Shown: positions 35,514-44,722 of the stretch, in pieces
Numbering within the stretch: the stretch's first letter is position 1
How the letters are laid out: each line of letters begins with the position of its first letter
Assembly: GCF_001882345.1 (NCBI RefSeq)
Contig: NZ_MINL01000001.1
Coordinates: 3,419,852-3,483,851 of the forward strand
Length of the DNA: 64,000 bases
Reading direction: 5' to 3'
DNA from: Halomonas sp. QHL1
GTDB lineage: Bacteria; Pseudomonadota; Gammaproteobacteria; Pseudomonadales; Halomonadaceae
Made by a program: the position numbers and the translations under genes
The notes under the pieces: model-generated
The model's database searches: none
What the model was told of the DNA's origin: nothing
Seen by the model: only the letters and a program-made list of their open reading frames with translations

Positions 35514-36050
35514 TTAAGACTCAACGATGCCGCAGGCCATCCGGGTGCCGCCGCCGCCCAGGTGGGGCTCATCTTTGTAGGTATCGCCACCTTCATGAAT
35601 CATCAGGCTGCGACCCGGCATATCTTCCATGCTGAGGCGCGGGGCAAGAACGGGCAGATTGGCTTCGCCCTCTTCATTAACGGTTAGCACCGGCAGATCG
35701 CCTAAATGACCTTCACCGTAAGGACCTTGGTGCGTGCCGGTCTCTTCGGGGTCATAGTGGCCACCTGCAGATAGCGCAGCGGTCATTTCACCGCTGTCAT
35801 TCTCTTCAGGTTCACAGCTGGCGTTCTGGTGGACGTGAAAACCGTAAACACCGGGTTCAAGATCCGTAAGCGAGGGTGTCAGCAATAAGCCATGATCCGT
35901 ATGCTCCAGGGATACGGTACCAATCGACTCTTCAACTCCTTCGGCGCTGACTTTATGCATCTCCACATCAAGCGTTTCATTCGCATGCGCCGCCGACGTG
36001 GCGAGCAGTAACGAGGCAGCAATAGCGGTAAGTGGTGTTGAATAGCGCAT
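35514..36050 (-). CDS. sodC: Copper/zinc superoxide dismutase, periplasmic
   Basis: This 178-residue protein has an N-terminal signal peptide ending 'LATSAAHA'. Metal-binding and disulfide motifs are complete: 'HVHQNASCEP' (Cu ligands, first Cys), 'SAGGHYDP', 'HQGPYGEGHLGDLP' (Zn ligands) and 'PHLGGGGTRMACG' (last Cu-ligand His region, second Cys). The frame runs to 36104, but AAGGAGA 7 bases before the ATG at 36050 fixes the start. It removes superoxide in the periplasm. Divergent from truC. Confidence 0.94.
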   Translation of the reverse strand: MRYSTPLTAIAASLLLATSAAHANETLDVEMHKVSAEGVEESIGTVSLEHTDHGLLLTPSLTDLEPGVYGFHVHQNASCEPEENDSGEMTAALSAGGHYDPEETGTHQGPYGEGHLGDLPVLTVNEEGEANLPVLAPRLSMEDMPGRSLMIHEGGDTYKDEPHLGGGGTRMACGIVES

Positions 36051-36213
36051 AGAGTATTCTCCTTCCGAATCCATGGAAACGCTGTAGCAGCGTTGCCCAT
36101 TCAAGGTAGCCGTCTAGGGTGGACTTCGCCACCTTATCCAGTTGATGACATCTCATGGCCAAGCCGCGACAATGGCGCCCTATTTAGATTGTTAGCTTTA
36201 ACCGGGGATCGTT

Positions 36214-36987
36214 ATGACGCCACTCAACATCCTCTACCAGGATGAGCACCTCGTTGCAGTGCATAAGCCGGCAGGGCTTTTGGTGCATCGCTCGGCGTTG
36301 GCGCGTGGTGAAACCGAATTTCTACTTCAGCGCCTACGCGACCAGCTTGGCAAGCGGGTCTATCCCGTTCACCGGCTGGATCGACCGACTTCGGGGGTGA
36401 TCGTGTTTGCGCTATCTTCAACAGTGGCTGGCCTGCTCAGCGAAGCGTTTAGTGAGCGGCAGGTGGAGAAGCGCTACCTGGCGGTGGTGCGCGGTAAAGC
36501 GCCGGAAAGCGAACGTTTGGACTACCCGCTGCGGGAGGAGGACGGCACACGCCCCAAGGCGGAAATGCCAGCCATGCCGGCGATGACCGATATTCGCCGC
36601 CTAGATAGCGTTGAGCTGCCAGTGCAAGTCGACCGCTATCCGGTGGCGCGCTATTCGCTGGTCGAAGCGCGGCCGATGACCGGGCGCCGCCATCAAATTC
36701 GCCGTCACCTCTCGCGGCGGGGCTATCCGATTATTGGAGATGCCAAGCACGGTAAAAGTGTCCACAACCGCTTTTTTGCCGACCAGATGGGCGCGCCACG
36801 CTTACTGCTCGCCGCAACCTATTTGGCCTTTGACCATCCCCTGTTAGACAAGCGTGTGCAATTGAGCTGCGCCTTGGATGACACCATGATCGCGCTGTTT
36901 AATCAGCTTGGCTGGGCGGGTCATTTGCCGCTGGATAGCGTGCGCACACCGCCTCACACCACGCCTTCAGCCCTTCAAGCGCTATGA
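36214..36987 (+). CDS. truC: tRNA pseudouridine(65) synthase TruC
   Basis: This 257-residue RluA-family pseudouridine synthase has the catalytic-Asp motif 'VHRLDRPTSGVIVF' (Asp about 54), 'EKRYLAVVRG' and 'GRRHQIRRHLSRRGYPIIGD'. The opening 'ILYQDEHLVAVHKPAGLLVHRS' (about 5-26) and overall length match E. coli TruC (260 residues), which modifies U65 of tRNA. Its stop overlaps the tcdA start codon (ATGA). Confidence 0.92.
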   Translation: MTPLNILYQDEHLVAVHKPAGLLVHRSALARGETEFLLQRLRDQLGKRVYPVHRLDRPTSGVIVFALSSTVAGLLSEAFSERQVEKRYLAVVRGKAPESERLDYPLREEDGTRPKAEMPAMPAMTDIRRLDSVELPVQVDRYPVARYSLVEARPMTGRRHQIRRHLSRRGYPIIGDAKHGKSVHNRFFADQMGAPRLLLAATYLAFDHPLLDKRVQLSCALDDTMIALFNQLGWAGHLPLDSVRTPPHTTPSALQAL

Positions 36988-37925
36988 GTGAATCTGCTAT
37001 GCCCTCAACCTCTCCAATGTCCACGGCTAACGTGAAACCTCCTTCTGCAGACTCAGTTGCTAGCGACTCAGTTTCTAATGACTTAGTTTCTAACAACAAT
37101 GTTTCTAGTGATTATGACTTTCGCTTTGGTGGGATTCGTCGCCTCTACGGTCAGCGTGCATTTGATGCGTTTCGCCATGCCCACGTGGTGGTGGTCGGTG
37201 TCGGTGGGGTTGGGAGCTGGACGGTAGAGGCGCTGGCACGCTCGGGCATTGGCAAGCTGACGCTGATAGACCTGGATGACGTCTGCGTTTCCAACGTTAA
37301 CCGCCAGCTCCACGCGCTGGATGGTACTATCGGTCAGCCCAAGGTTGATGTGCTGGCCGAGCGCTGCCGCTTGATTGCCCCGGAAATCGAGATTGTGGCG
37401 GACACTGCCTTCGTGACCCCCACCAACCTGGCCGAGCGTATCCCCGATGATGCTGATCACGTGGTGGATGCCATAGACAGCGTGATTGCCAAAGCCGCGC
37501 TGATCGCCTGGTGCAAGCGACGCAAAATGCCCATCACCGTGACCGGTGCGGCCGGTGGACAAACCGACCCAACGCGCATTCAAGTAGCGGATCTCACCCG
37601 CACAGAGCACGACCCGCTGCTATCCAAAGTACGCTCGCGGCTGCGTCGGGATTACGGCTTTTCCCGCAACCCCAAACGGCGCTTCTCGGTGGAGTGCGTT
37701 TACTCCGATGAGCAGTTGATCTATCCCGGCGCCGACGGTGAAGTCTGCCTGCAAAAGCCCGGCAGTGGTGATGCCACGCGGTTGGACTGCGCTTCGGGCT
37801 TTGGTGCGGCAACCTTTTTAACCGGCACGTTTGGTTTTGTCGCCGCTTCAAAGGTGCTCGAACGCCTCGCCAAAAAAGCCAACCAGCCAGCCGCCGCAAA
37901 CGCCACTCAAGAGGAGAGCCAATGA
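36984..37925 (+). CDS. tcdA: tRNA threonylcarbamoyladenosine dehydratase (TcdA/CsdL)
   Basis: This 313-residue E1-like enzyme has the ATP-binding motif 'VVVVGVGGVGSWTVEALARS' (about 68-87) and 'LTLIDLDDVCVSNVNRQLHA', as in TcdA, which cyclises t6A37 to ct6A in tRNA. The first 45 residues are a Ser/Asn/Val-rich, low-complexity extension ('SVASDSVSNDLVSNNNVSS') not found in E. coli TcdA (268 residues). A later start is possible, though no better ribosome site was seen. The gene overlaps truC by 4 bases at its start and the DUF1653 gene by 4 bases at its end, so three genes are translationally coupled. Confidence 0.92.
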   Translation: MSESAMPSTSPMSTANVKPPSADSVASDSVSNDLVSNNNVSSDYDFRFGGIRRLYGQRAFDAFRHAHVVVVGVGGVGSWTVEALARSGIGKLTLIDLDDVCVSNVNRQLHALDGTIGQPKVDVLAERCRLIAPEIEIVADTAFVTPTNLAERIPDDADHVVDAIDSVIAKAALIAWCKRRKMPITVTGAAGGQTDPTRIQVADLTRTEHDPLLSKVRSRLRRDYGFSRNPKRRFSVECVYSDEQLIYPGADGEVCLQKPGSGDATRLDCASGFGAATFLTGTFGFVAASKVLERLAKKANQPAAANATQEESQ

Positions 37926-38140
37926 GCGCCCCCGTTCCCGGTATTTATCGCCACTACAAAGGCAGCCTTTACGAAGTGCTCGGCACTGCCCAGCACAGCG
38001 AAAGCGAAGAGCCTCTGGTAGTCTACCGCGCCCTTTACGGTGAATACGGCCTCTGGGTGCGCCCGCTCGACATGTTTGTTGAAACGGTGACTAAAGAAGG
38101 TCACACCCAGTCGCGCTTTGCGCTGGAGAAAGCGTTTTAA
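37922..38140 (+). CDS. DUF1653 protein
   Basis: This 72-residue protein reads 'GIYRHYKGSLYEVLGTA' near its start, then 'LVVYRALYGEYGLWVRPL' and 'MFVETV', the pattern of DUF1653, a small all-beta domain of unknown function common in bacteria. GAGAGCC lies before the ATG, which overlaps the tcdA stop. A RecQ-type helicase gene follows after 28 bases. No function can be given. Confidence 0.85.
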   Translation: MSAPVPGIYRHYKGSLYEVLGTAQHSESEEPLVVYRALYGEYGLWVRPLDMFVETVTKEGHTQSRFALEKAF

Positions 38141-38168
38141 GCCGGAATTTCGCTATCAAGGAGTATTC

Positions 38169-40169
38169 ATGCCCCCTATATCACCGCAGCAAACGCTGAA
38201 AGACGTATTTGGTTTTGACGACTTTCGTGGCGGGCAGCAGGCGGTGGTCTCCAGGGTGTTGGCGGGGCACTCCACGGCGGCTATTTTCGCCACAGGCGCG
38301 GGAAAGTCACTTTGCTATCAACTCCCGGCACTGCATTTGCCGCACTTAACCCTGGTGGTATCGCCGCTGCTGGCGCTTATGCAGGATCAGCTCGCTTTTC
38401 TGGCCCGCCACGGCGTGGCAGCGGCTAGTATTGACTCTACCCAAGACCGCGACACCACCCGGGATGTCATGGAGCGCGCCAAAAGCGGCGAGCTTAAAAT
38501 ATTGATGGTCTCGGTGGAGCGGCTCAAGAACGAGCGCTTTCGGCACTTTCTACGCCAGGTTCAGATATCGCTGCTGGTGGTCGACGAAGCCCACTGCCTC
38601 TCTGAATGGGGGCATAACTTCCGCCCCGACTATTTGAAGCTACCGGACTACCAGCGCGACTTTGCTATTCCCCAAGTCCTGCTGCTCACCGCCACGGCAA
38701 CGCCCACCGTTATTGCCGATATGGGCGAGAAGTTTGCCATCGCAGCGGATAACGTCATCACCACCGGTTTTTACCGTTCAAATTTGGAGCTACTGGTGGC
38801 GCCTGCCATGGAGGATCGCCAACAGCAGCTGATTGACTGGCTAAAGCCGCAGATGCAGCCGGGTAGCGAAGCGCCGACGATTATTTACGTTACCCTCCAG
38901 CAAACTGCCGAACGCGTAGCAAAGGCGCTAGTGGCCCAGGGTATTGCCGCCCAGGCGTACCACGCGGGGCTAAATTCCCAGCGGCGGGACGAGATTCAGC
39001 GTCAATTTATGGGCGGGGAATCGCCCTGTATTGTGGCCACCATTGCTTTTGGCATGGGCATCGACAAGGGCGATATTCGTAACGTGGTGCACTATGACTT
39101 GCCTAAATCGATCGAGAACTACAGCCAGGAGATTGGCCGGGCGGGGCGCGACGGCCTGCCTTCCACCTGCCTGACCATGGCCGGGCGGGATGGTCTGCGG
39201 GTACTGGAAAACTTTGTTTATGGCGATACTCCCGAATACGGCGGCATTTACCGGCTACTGGAAGAGATCGCTACGGCAAGCCAAGCGCCGGATCGTCAGT
39301 GGGAGGTGCTGCTCAATACGCTTTCCCGGGATACCAATATCCGCCCGCTGCCGCTTAAAACGCTGTTGGTGCGGCTGGAGATGCACGGCATTATCGCGCC
39401 GCGCTTCGCATTTCTAGCTGAGTATCGGCTGCGCTACCATCTCGAGCCTAGTGAATTGGTAAACCGTTTTGAAGGTGAACGGGCGACCTTTGTGCGGCTT
39501 TTAGTCGATAATATTCCCATCGCACGCACCTGGGGCACGGTGGATTTTGACCGCCTACACCAGGCGGGGCAGGCGCAGCAGATTGATGGCTCCCGCGCTC
39601 GCGTCATTACCGCCCTTGAGTACTTTCAAGATAAGGGCTGGCTGACCCTGGAAGGCAAACGGATGACCGATGTCTACGAAGTGTCCAAGCCGAATTTTGC
39701 CATTGAGACGCTGGCGAGCCAGTTGTACGACGACTGCCTGAATCGGGAACGGATAGAGATTGAGCGACTGCAGGCCATGCTGGCGCTGTTTGAGTCGGAG
39801 AGCTGCCTGACGCGGCGGCTAGCCGAGCACTTTGGCGATAGTACTTTTGATACACCATCCAATGCCGAGCAGGGCCGCTGTGGTCACTGCTCGGTGTGCT
39901 ATGGAAACAGCGTGCGGCTTCCAGATGCGCCGCTTCCTCCCTCACTCTCTGACGCTGATTTTCAGCGTTACGCCACACCATTGATTGAGCGCCACACCGA
40001 ACAGCTCGGCCAGCCGCCCAATGCCCAGCGGGTGGCGCACTTTTTGTGCGGCTTAACCATGCCGGTGTTTACCCCGCTCAAAGCGCGAAGCCTTAACGGC
40101 TTCGCGGTCTTTGAACAGCGCGGCTATCCACAGGTGCGTGAGTGGGCGGCGGGATATGTGGAACGCTAA
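38169..40169 (+). CDS. recQ: ATP-dependent DNA helicase, RecQ family
   Basis: A 666-residue superfamily 2 helicase with Walker A 'FATGAGKSLCYQLPAL', 'VVSPLLALMQDQL', the 'DEAHCLSEWGHNFRPDY' box, 'LLLTATATPTV', 'YHAGLNSQRRDEIQRQFM', and the RecQ arginine-finger region 'QEIGRAGRDGLPS'. The C-terminal part has a Cys pair 'CGHCSVCYG' (about 576-584) but no obvious HRDC domain, and differs from canonical E. coli RecQ (609 residues). It may be a RecQ-like paralogue with the true recQ elsewhere. AAGGAG 5 bases before the ATG fixes the start; the frame also runs further upstream. Confidence 0.88.
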   Translation: MPPISPQQTLKDVFGFDDFRGGQQAVVSRVLAGHSTAAIFATGAGKSLCYQLPALHLPHLTLVVSPLLALMQDQLAFLARHGVAAASIDSTQDRDTTRDVMERAKSGELKILMVSVERLKNERFRHFLRQVQISLLVVDEAHCLSEWGHNFRPDYLKLPDYQRDFAIPQVLLLTATATPTVIADMGEKFAIAADNVITTGFYRSNLELLVAPAMEDRQQQLIDWLKPQMQPGSEAPTIIYVTLQQTAERVAKALVAQGIAAQAYHAGLNSQRRDEIQRQFMGGESPCIVATIAFGMGIDKGDIRNVVHYDLPKSIENYSQEIGRAGRDGLPSTCLTMAGRDGLRVLENFVYGDTPEYGGIYRLLEEIATASQAPDRQWEVLLNTLSRDTNIRPLPLKTLLVRLEMHGIIAPRFAFLAEYRLRYHLEPSELVNRFEGERATFVRLLVDNIPIARTWGTVDFDRLHQAGQAQQIDGSRARVITALEYFQDKGWLTLEGKRMTDVYEVSKPNFAIETLASQLYDDCLNRERIEIERLQAMLALFESESCLTRRLAEHFGDSTFDTPSNAEQGRCGHCSVCYGNSVRLPDAPLPPSLSDADFQRYATPLIERHTEQLGQPPNAQRVAHFLCGLTMPVFTPLKARSLNGFAVFEQRGYPQVREWAAGYVER

Positions 40170-40247
40170 AAGGTACTGTGTTTACACATAAGGCCGATCA
40201 TTGTCTACGCTGAAGCACTTTCTTGGAAATTAATGCAGGGAGCAGCA

Positions 40248-40691
40248 ATGTTAAGCGGAAGTGGGGCGGCCATTCTTATTACGGCGATAGCGGTACTGGC
40301 CAGTGTGGTTGTGCATTTTGAAGTGGCCATTCGGGTGAGCCGTAAACTTGAGTATTGGCCGCTAACGTTAAGGCGGCGTTTTTTAGTACTCATGTTTTCG
40401 CTGTTTGGAGCGCATGTTGCCGAAATTTGTCTGTTTGCCCTCGCGTTGGCAGCTCTTCAATACCTGCCTGAAACGGGTCAACTTTCGGGCAGCGAAGCGG
40501 TGACGATTTGGGATTATCTCTATGTGTCGGCAACAAGCTATACCACCCTCGGCTTTGGTGACCTAACCCCCGAGGGTGGTATCCGATTGCTTCTCAGCGC
40601 CGAAGGTCTGATCGGGTTTATGCTGATTACTTGGTCGGCTTCGCTCACCTTCCTGCAAATGCAGCAGCACTGGGCCGTGGGGGCAGAGTAG
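40248..40691 (+). CDS. Two-helix ion channel protein (potassium-channel pore type)
   Basis: This 147-residue membrane protein has an N-terminal helix, a second helix, and a pore segment 'TSYTTLGFGDLTPEGG' (about 96-111) that resembles the potassium selectivity filter but reads GFGD instead of GYGD. A last helix 'GLIGFMLITWSASLTFLQMQ' follows. GGGAG 5 bases before the ATG at 40248 supports that start over the ATG at 40233. Single gene; a role in osmotic or voltage balance is inferred only from the family. Confidence 0.75.
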   Translation: MLSGSGAAILITAIAVLASVVVHFEVAIRVSRKLEYWPLTLRRRFLVLMFSLFGAHVAEICLFALALAALQYLPETGQLSGSEAVTIWDYLYVSATSYTTLGFGDLTPEGGIRLLLSAEGLIGFMLITWSASLTFLQMQQHWAVGAE

Positions 40692-40700
40692 CCGGTTAGG

Positions 40701-41927
40701 TTATTCCCAGGCAGGGAAGGGGTCGGGTAGTTGCTTCCACGCGGTCATACCAAGCAACAGCTCACCTTCGCTTAGTAGGCAGGCGTCCAGCGCTTCACGC
40801 ATCCGGGGTTGATCCAGATTCTGGCCGATAAATACCAACTCCTGGCGCATATCGCCAAACGGCTCCTGCCACTTCTCCATAATAAACTGACGCGTTTCTG
40901 GGTCTGTTGGCCAACGCTCTTCGGGAATGGCTTTCCAGAATACCCCGGCCGGGCCGTGGTGGGCGATGCCGCCTGCCTGGCTCCACTGACCAGCAGATTG
41001 AGGGCGAGTGGCCAGCCAGAAAAAGCCTTTCGAGCGCAACAGACCTTTACCAAACCACTCCTGGTTCAGCAGATCGTGGAATTTCTGCGGATGGAAGGGG
41101 CGACGGGCGTGATAGGCAAAGCTGCCAATCCCGTACTCTTCGGTCTCTGGCACATGCGCGCCGCGCATCTCCTTTAGCCAGCCTGGTGCTAGCTGGGCAC
41201 GCTCGAAATTGAACTTGCCGGTATCCAGCACTTTATCCAGCGGCACGCCGCCTTGGGTGATTGGCACCAGCTCCGCGTTGGGGTTCAGCGAGTGTAGGAT
41301 AGCCTTTAGCGCCTCTAGCTCTTTTGCATCAATCAGGTCCGTTTTGCTGATTAGTAGCACATCGCAAAACTCGATTTGATCGACCAGCAGGTCGGCGACG
41401 TTGCGCTCGTCGTCTTCACCTAAACTCTCACCCGCTTCGGCGAGACTTTGCGCTTCACGGTACTGGTCCAGAAAGTTGGCACCATCGACCACGGTCACTA
41501 GCGTATCTAACCGTGCTACATGGGAAAGGCTCTGACCACTTTCATCTTCAAAGGTGAAGGTTTCCGCCACGGGCAGCGGCTCGGAGATGCCGGTGGACTC
41601 AATGACCAGGTAATCGAATTTGCCTTCTCGGGACAGCTGGCTTACTTCTTCCAGCAGGTCTTCGCGCAGGGTGCAGCAGATGCAGCCATTGCTCATCTCC
41701 ACCAAGCGTTCCTCTGAACGATTAAGGGCTACTTCGCCATCCAAAGTCGACTCGCCAGGGCCGCCGCGCACCAGCGCACCGTCGATATTCACCTCGCTCA
41801 TATCGTTGACGATGACCGCCACCCGACGGCCTTCACGATTGGCGAGAATATGATTGAGCACGGTGGTTTTGCCAGCGCCTAAAAAACCCGACAGAACGGT
41901 GACGGGTAGGGGAGAAAACGCAGTCAT
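40701..41927 (-). CDS. COG0523 GTPase, candidate zinc metallochaperone (ZigA-like)
   Basis: This 408-residue G3E GTPase has Walker A '[15 protein letters not shown]' (about 14-28), the metal-binding CxCC motif in '[14 protein letters not shown]', '[10 protein letters not shown]', 'SKTDL', and a C-terminal CobW domain with '[13 protein letters not shown]'. It is longer than YjiA and matches the zinc-limitation members of the family. A Zur-like operator lies 26 bases upstream of the start codon, so expression under zinc starvation is inferred. The client enzyme is unknown. Convergent with the ion-channel gene by 9 bases. Confidence 0.85.
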   Translation of the reverse strand: MTAFSPLPVTVLSGFLGAGKTTVLNHILANREGRRVAVIVNDMSEVNIDGALVRGGPGESTLDGEVALNRSEERLVEMSNGCICCTLREDLLEEVSQLSREGKFDYLVIESTGISEPLPVAETFTFEDESGQSLSHVARLDTLVTVVDGANFLDQYREAQSLAEAGESLGEDDERNVADLLVDQIEFCDVLLISKTDLIDAKELEALKAILHSLNPNAELVPITQGGVPLDKVLDTGKFNFERAQLAPGWLKEMRGAHVPETEEYGIGSFAYHARRPFHPQKFHDLLNQEWFGKGLLRSKGFFWLATRPQSAGQWSQAGGIAHHGPAGVFWKAIPEERWPTDPETRQFIMEKWQEPFGDMRQELVFIGQNLDQPRMREALDACLLSEGELLLGMTAWKQLPDPFPAWE

Positions 41928-41952
41928 TGCTAATACACCTCTAGAAGTTTTA

Positions 41953-41972
41953 TGTTATGTGATAATATAACA
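41953..41972 (-). promoter_or_regulatory. Putative Zur box upstream of COG0523 GTPase
   Basis: On the minus strand TGTTATATTATCACATAACA, an imperfect palindrome close to the Zur operators of gammaproteobacteria (TGTTATA-type half sites with an AT-rich centre). It lies in the only promoter region of the COG0523 GTPase gene. Repression in zinc-replete cells is the expected effect. Confidence 0.65.
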
Positions 41973-42039
41973 ATAAAGGTGTTTAGAGAAAGGTCTGTTT
42001 TGGAGGAGGTCGGATCAGTTTCGTATCTGCTAGTGAGTC

Positions 42040-42315
42040 TCAGCGCTTATATTGTGTCGGGCAGTATCCACGGAGAACGTCTGGCGAGCGCAGGGCTTGG
42101 TGTTTGGTGGCGCGGCCGGTGACACGTTTGCGCCATAAACGAAACGAGGCGGGTTTAAGCTGGTGGCGCATCACCTCAATCACATCGGGCTCGGCAAGCC
42201 CAAACAGCGTTTCGATCGCTTCAAACGGCGTGCGGTCCTCCCAAGCCATTTCAATCATGCGCGACTGCTCATCATCGGGTAAGCGGCGAAAGCGCTTAAC
42301 GGGGGCTTTTGGCAT
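42040..42315 (-). CDS. TIGR03643 family small protein
   Basis: This 91-residue protein reads 'RMIEMAWEDRTPFEAIE' and 'SFRLWRKRVTGRATKH', the defining segments of the TIGR03643 family, whose function is unknown. GAGGTG lies 5 bases before the ATG and is formed by the last codons and stop of the PepSY gene, 3 bases upstream, so the two are coupled. Confidence 0.85.
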   Translation of the reverse strand: MPKAPVKRFRRLPDDEQSRMIEMAWEDRTPFEAIETLFGLAEPDVIEVMRHQLKPASFRLWRKRVTGRATKHQALRSPDVLRGYCPTQYKR

Positions 42316-42318
42316 CGA

Positions 42319-43707
42319 TCACCTCAACGTATCTGAGTGGCGGGTATTCAGGTTGCGGACAGTGTAGCGCTTTTTAACATACCAGCGCAGCGCATCAATC
42401 AAGACGAAAATCAGCAAGCTGACACCCCATACTGGCAGCGCCAGGCCCAGCGCGATAGCGATAAACAGCACGCTTAGTTTGGCCGTGAGTGGGAGCAATA
42501 ACCAGGGCTCTGTTAGCGTTGGAAAGCGCTGACCACTCGCCGTGCGCAGTCGCCGCCACGCCATGACATAACCCCACGCGATAAGTGTCACCAGCCCGAC
42601 GGCGATTAACGCCAGCACTATTTGATTAGCAATACCAAATAGCACTCCCATATGCAGATCAATTCCCCAGCGGGTCAGCTTGGCGGCTAGTGGAAAGGTG
42701 GCGAAGTCGGTTTGATCGGTCACCGCCATGCTGCGCGGATGCAGCGCCACTTGGTCTACCTGCGTAGGCCACTGGCGGTCAATTTCTGCTACCCGCCACG
42801 CCTGCTGGGGGCCGCTCGGGGGCGTTAGTTGGAGTCGTCCAGCGCTGAGTCCCGCCTCACGAGCTGCACTCAGTGCTCGGTCAAAGTCTGCTAAGACGAT
42901 GGCCGTGGAAACCATCGCCATGTGTCCGCGATGCTCGGCATGTTCATTGGCTACTGGGCTATCGGTATCGCTTAGCGTCGTTGAAGCACTAGGCGTGTTC
43001 CAGCCCCAGGCATGGCGAAACTCTGCAATATTACCCCCTGCCCACTGTGACCAAGTAAGCCCCGTTGCTGAAAAGAACAGTAGCCCGAAGGAGAGTATTA
43101 CCCCTAGCGTTGCGTGTCGACGGCGGGTCGTATGGGCCCCCGGGAGAGCTTTTAGCGCCCAGCGTTGCTGAATCCACAGCGTTACGCCACCCAGCGCGGC
43201 AAGCCAAAGCCAAGAGGCGGCCAACTCACTATAGAGACGTCCCACCTCGCCCATTAACAGCTGGCGGTGAAAATGATCGATCGCTGTGCGTAACGGTAAA
43301 ATACCGCTGGTACCGTAAACCGTCGTATCACCGGTCACTTCCAGAGAAATAGGGTCGACAAACAGCGCATGATGTTCAGAAGGCCCCAGTCCTGACTCGC
43401 TAAACATTAGCCGGGTGGTGTCGCCTAGTGTCGGTGCAGGGCGCACTGCGCTGGGTATGGTTGGGGCGCCCAGGTGCCGCTGGGCAGCAGCGATCTGTTC
43501 AGCAAGTGGTTGAGGCTCACCCTGCGTAACGCCATACAGGGTGTCATGGTATAGCCACTCTTCAAGGGGTGGGCTCAGTAAGTAAGCAATACCGGATAGT
43601 GCCGCGATGAGAATAAAAGGGCCGATGAAAAGGCCCGTATATAAGTGCAGTCGGCTAAGCAGGGCAAAAAGCAGTTTGCTAGAGCGAGTAGGGGAGCGGG
43701 CTGTCAT
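42319..43707 (-). CDS. PepSY-associated transmembrane protein (iron-regulated type)
   Basis: This 462-residue inner-membrane protein has four main hydrophobic helices and a large periplasmic part between the first two. 'LHLYTGLFIGPFILIAALSG' (about 20-39) starts the PepSY_TM domain; 'DHFHRQLLMGEVGRLYSELA' and 'WGIDLHMGVLFGIANQIV' hold the conserved His residues, which may bind heme. Proteins of this family (PiuB, FsrB-like) often reduce ferric siderophores and are Fur-regulated. I saw no convincing Fur site upstream. The TIGR03643 gene follows in the same operon. Confidence 0.82.
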   Translation of the reverse strand: MTARSPTRSSKLLFALLSRLHLYTGLFIGPFILIAALSGIAYLLSPPLEEWLYHDTLYGVTQGEPQPLAEQIAAAQRHLGAPTIPSAVRPAPTLGDTTRLMFSESGLGPSEHHALFVDPISLEVTGDTTVYGTSGILPLRTAIDHFHRQLLMGEVGRLYSELAASWLWLAALGGVTLWIQQRWALKALPGAHTTRRRHATLGVILSFGLLFFSATGLTWSQWAGGNIAEFRHAWGWNTPSASTTLSDTDSPVANEHAEHRGHMAMVSTAIVLADFDRALSAAREAGLSAGRLQLTPPSGPQQAWRVAEIDRQWPTQVDQVALHPRSMAVTDQTDFATFPLAAKLTRWGIDLHMGVLFGIANQIVLALIAVGLVTLIAWGYVMAWRRLRTASGQRFPTLTEPWLLLPLTAKLSVLFIAIALGLALPVWGVSLLIFVLIDALRWYVKKRYTVRNLNTRHSDTLR

Positions 43708-43803
43708 TCGCTGAATCCGAGTGGTATCGGTAAAGTAGTGAGACAGCTTAGATAGTTTACTTAACGATCGCTAGCCTTCACGCAGCGGTAAAAAGTCACA
43801 CGA

Positions 43804-44436
43804 TTAACGTTTAGAAGGCACAGGTTTGTAGGCTAGCAGTGCACGGAATAAGCCATCCATCAGCACCGGTTCGTCATGACGAATCTGGAAGCCAGCCTCG
43901 GTGAGCAGTGGCTGCGCTTGACGAGTAATATCGGTCGCAAGCGCTGATGTTAGCTGGTTCAGGAGGCGCCGACCCGGGCCTGCCGGCTGTTCATCCGACT
44001 GAAACTTATCCATCACACACAGCTGTCCGCCGGGTTTTAGCACACGGTGCGCTTCGGCAAGCCCTTGTTGCGGGTCAGGCATTACCGCAATAATCAAATG
44101 CATGATGACGGCATCAAAGTGCTCGTCGGGGTAGCTGAGCGCCTCGGCATCCATTACACAACACTCAACATCGCGGCGAAGGGCTTCGGCCCTTTTAGCC
44201 GCGCGCTTCACCATGGCTGGAGCGATATCGGTGGCGTGCAATTCGATATCATGAGGCAGAAAAGGCAGATCTAACCCTGTTCCGGCACCTACCAACAGCA
44301 CCCGCATACCGGGCTCCCAATCCACTTGGCCAAGCGCAATACGCCGCGGTCTGCGAAACGCACGAGCGGCTACCGCATCGTAGAAAGGTGCGTACACGTT
44401 GTAGCGTAGGCGATTCCAAGCGGTGGTGTTGAACAT
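43804..44436 (-). CDS. SAM-dependent methyltransferase, PmtA-like
   Basis: This 210-residue class I methyltransferase has motif I 'VLLVGAGTGLDLPFL' (about 46-60) and 'MDAEALSYPDEHFDAVIMHL', then 'EAHRVLKPGGQLCVMDKF'. The opening 'YNVYAPFYDAVAARAFRRPRRIAL' (about 13-36) and the motif spacing resemble phosphatidylethanolamine N-methyltransferases, but substrate cannot be fixed; ubiquinone methyltransferase-type is the alternative. AAGAGG precedes the ATG. The AT-rich region begins just upstream. Confidence 0.7.
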   Translation of the reverse strand: MFNTTAWNRLRYNVYAPFYDAVAARAFRRPRRIALGQVDWEPGMRVLLVGAGTGLDLPFLPHDIELHATDIAPAMVKRAAKRAEALRRDVECCVMDAEALSYPDEHFDAVIMHLIIAVMPDPQQGLAEAHRVLKPGGQLCVMDKFQSDEQPAGPGRRLLNQLTSALATDITRQAQPLLTEAGFQIRHDEPVLMDGLFRALLAYKPVPSKR

Positions 44437-44722
44437 AACGCCTCTTTGCAGCGCAACGCTGCGATTGCTGAAGAGCGGATGTCGACCATCTACATCAAAC
44501 TACCTATAGCATGAAAGTAATCATTTAACCAATAAAGTATGTCCTTGTTGTATGGCTAATTTTATAAAAAAATGTTGTAAAAATAATGCTATCCACCCTA
44601 TTTAATTCATTGCGTGAGATTTATAAAGTAGTAAAAAATACATGAGCTTTTAATTAATTTTTTTGTTGCAGTTGTTGATTGTTTTTAAGGTTGTGCAAGA
44701 GAGCTCTTATCGCTATAAATTA
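44437..44722. other. AT-rich intergenic stretch
   Basis: These 286 bases between the methyltransferase start and the end of the XRE regulator hold no gene. From about 44510 on they are dominated by A and T (long TTAATTAATTTTTTT-type runs), in sharp contrast to the GC-rich neighbours. This and the region 45083-45531 frame the XRE gene. Confidence 0.6.
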
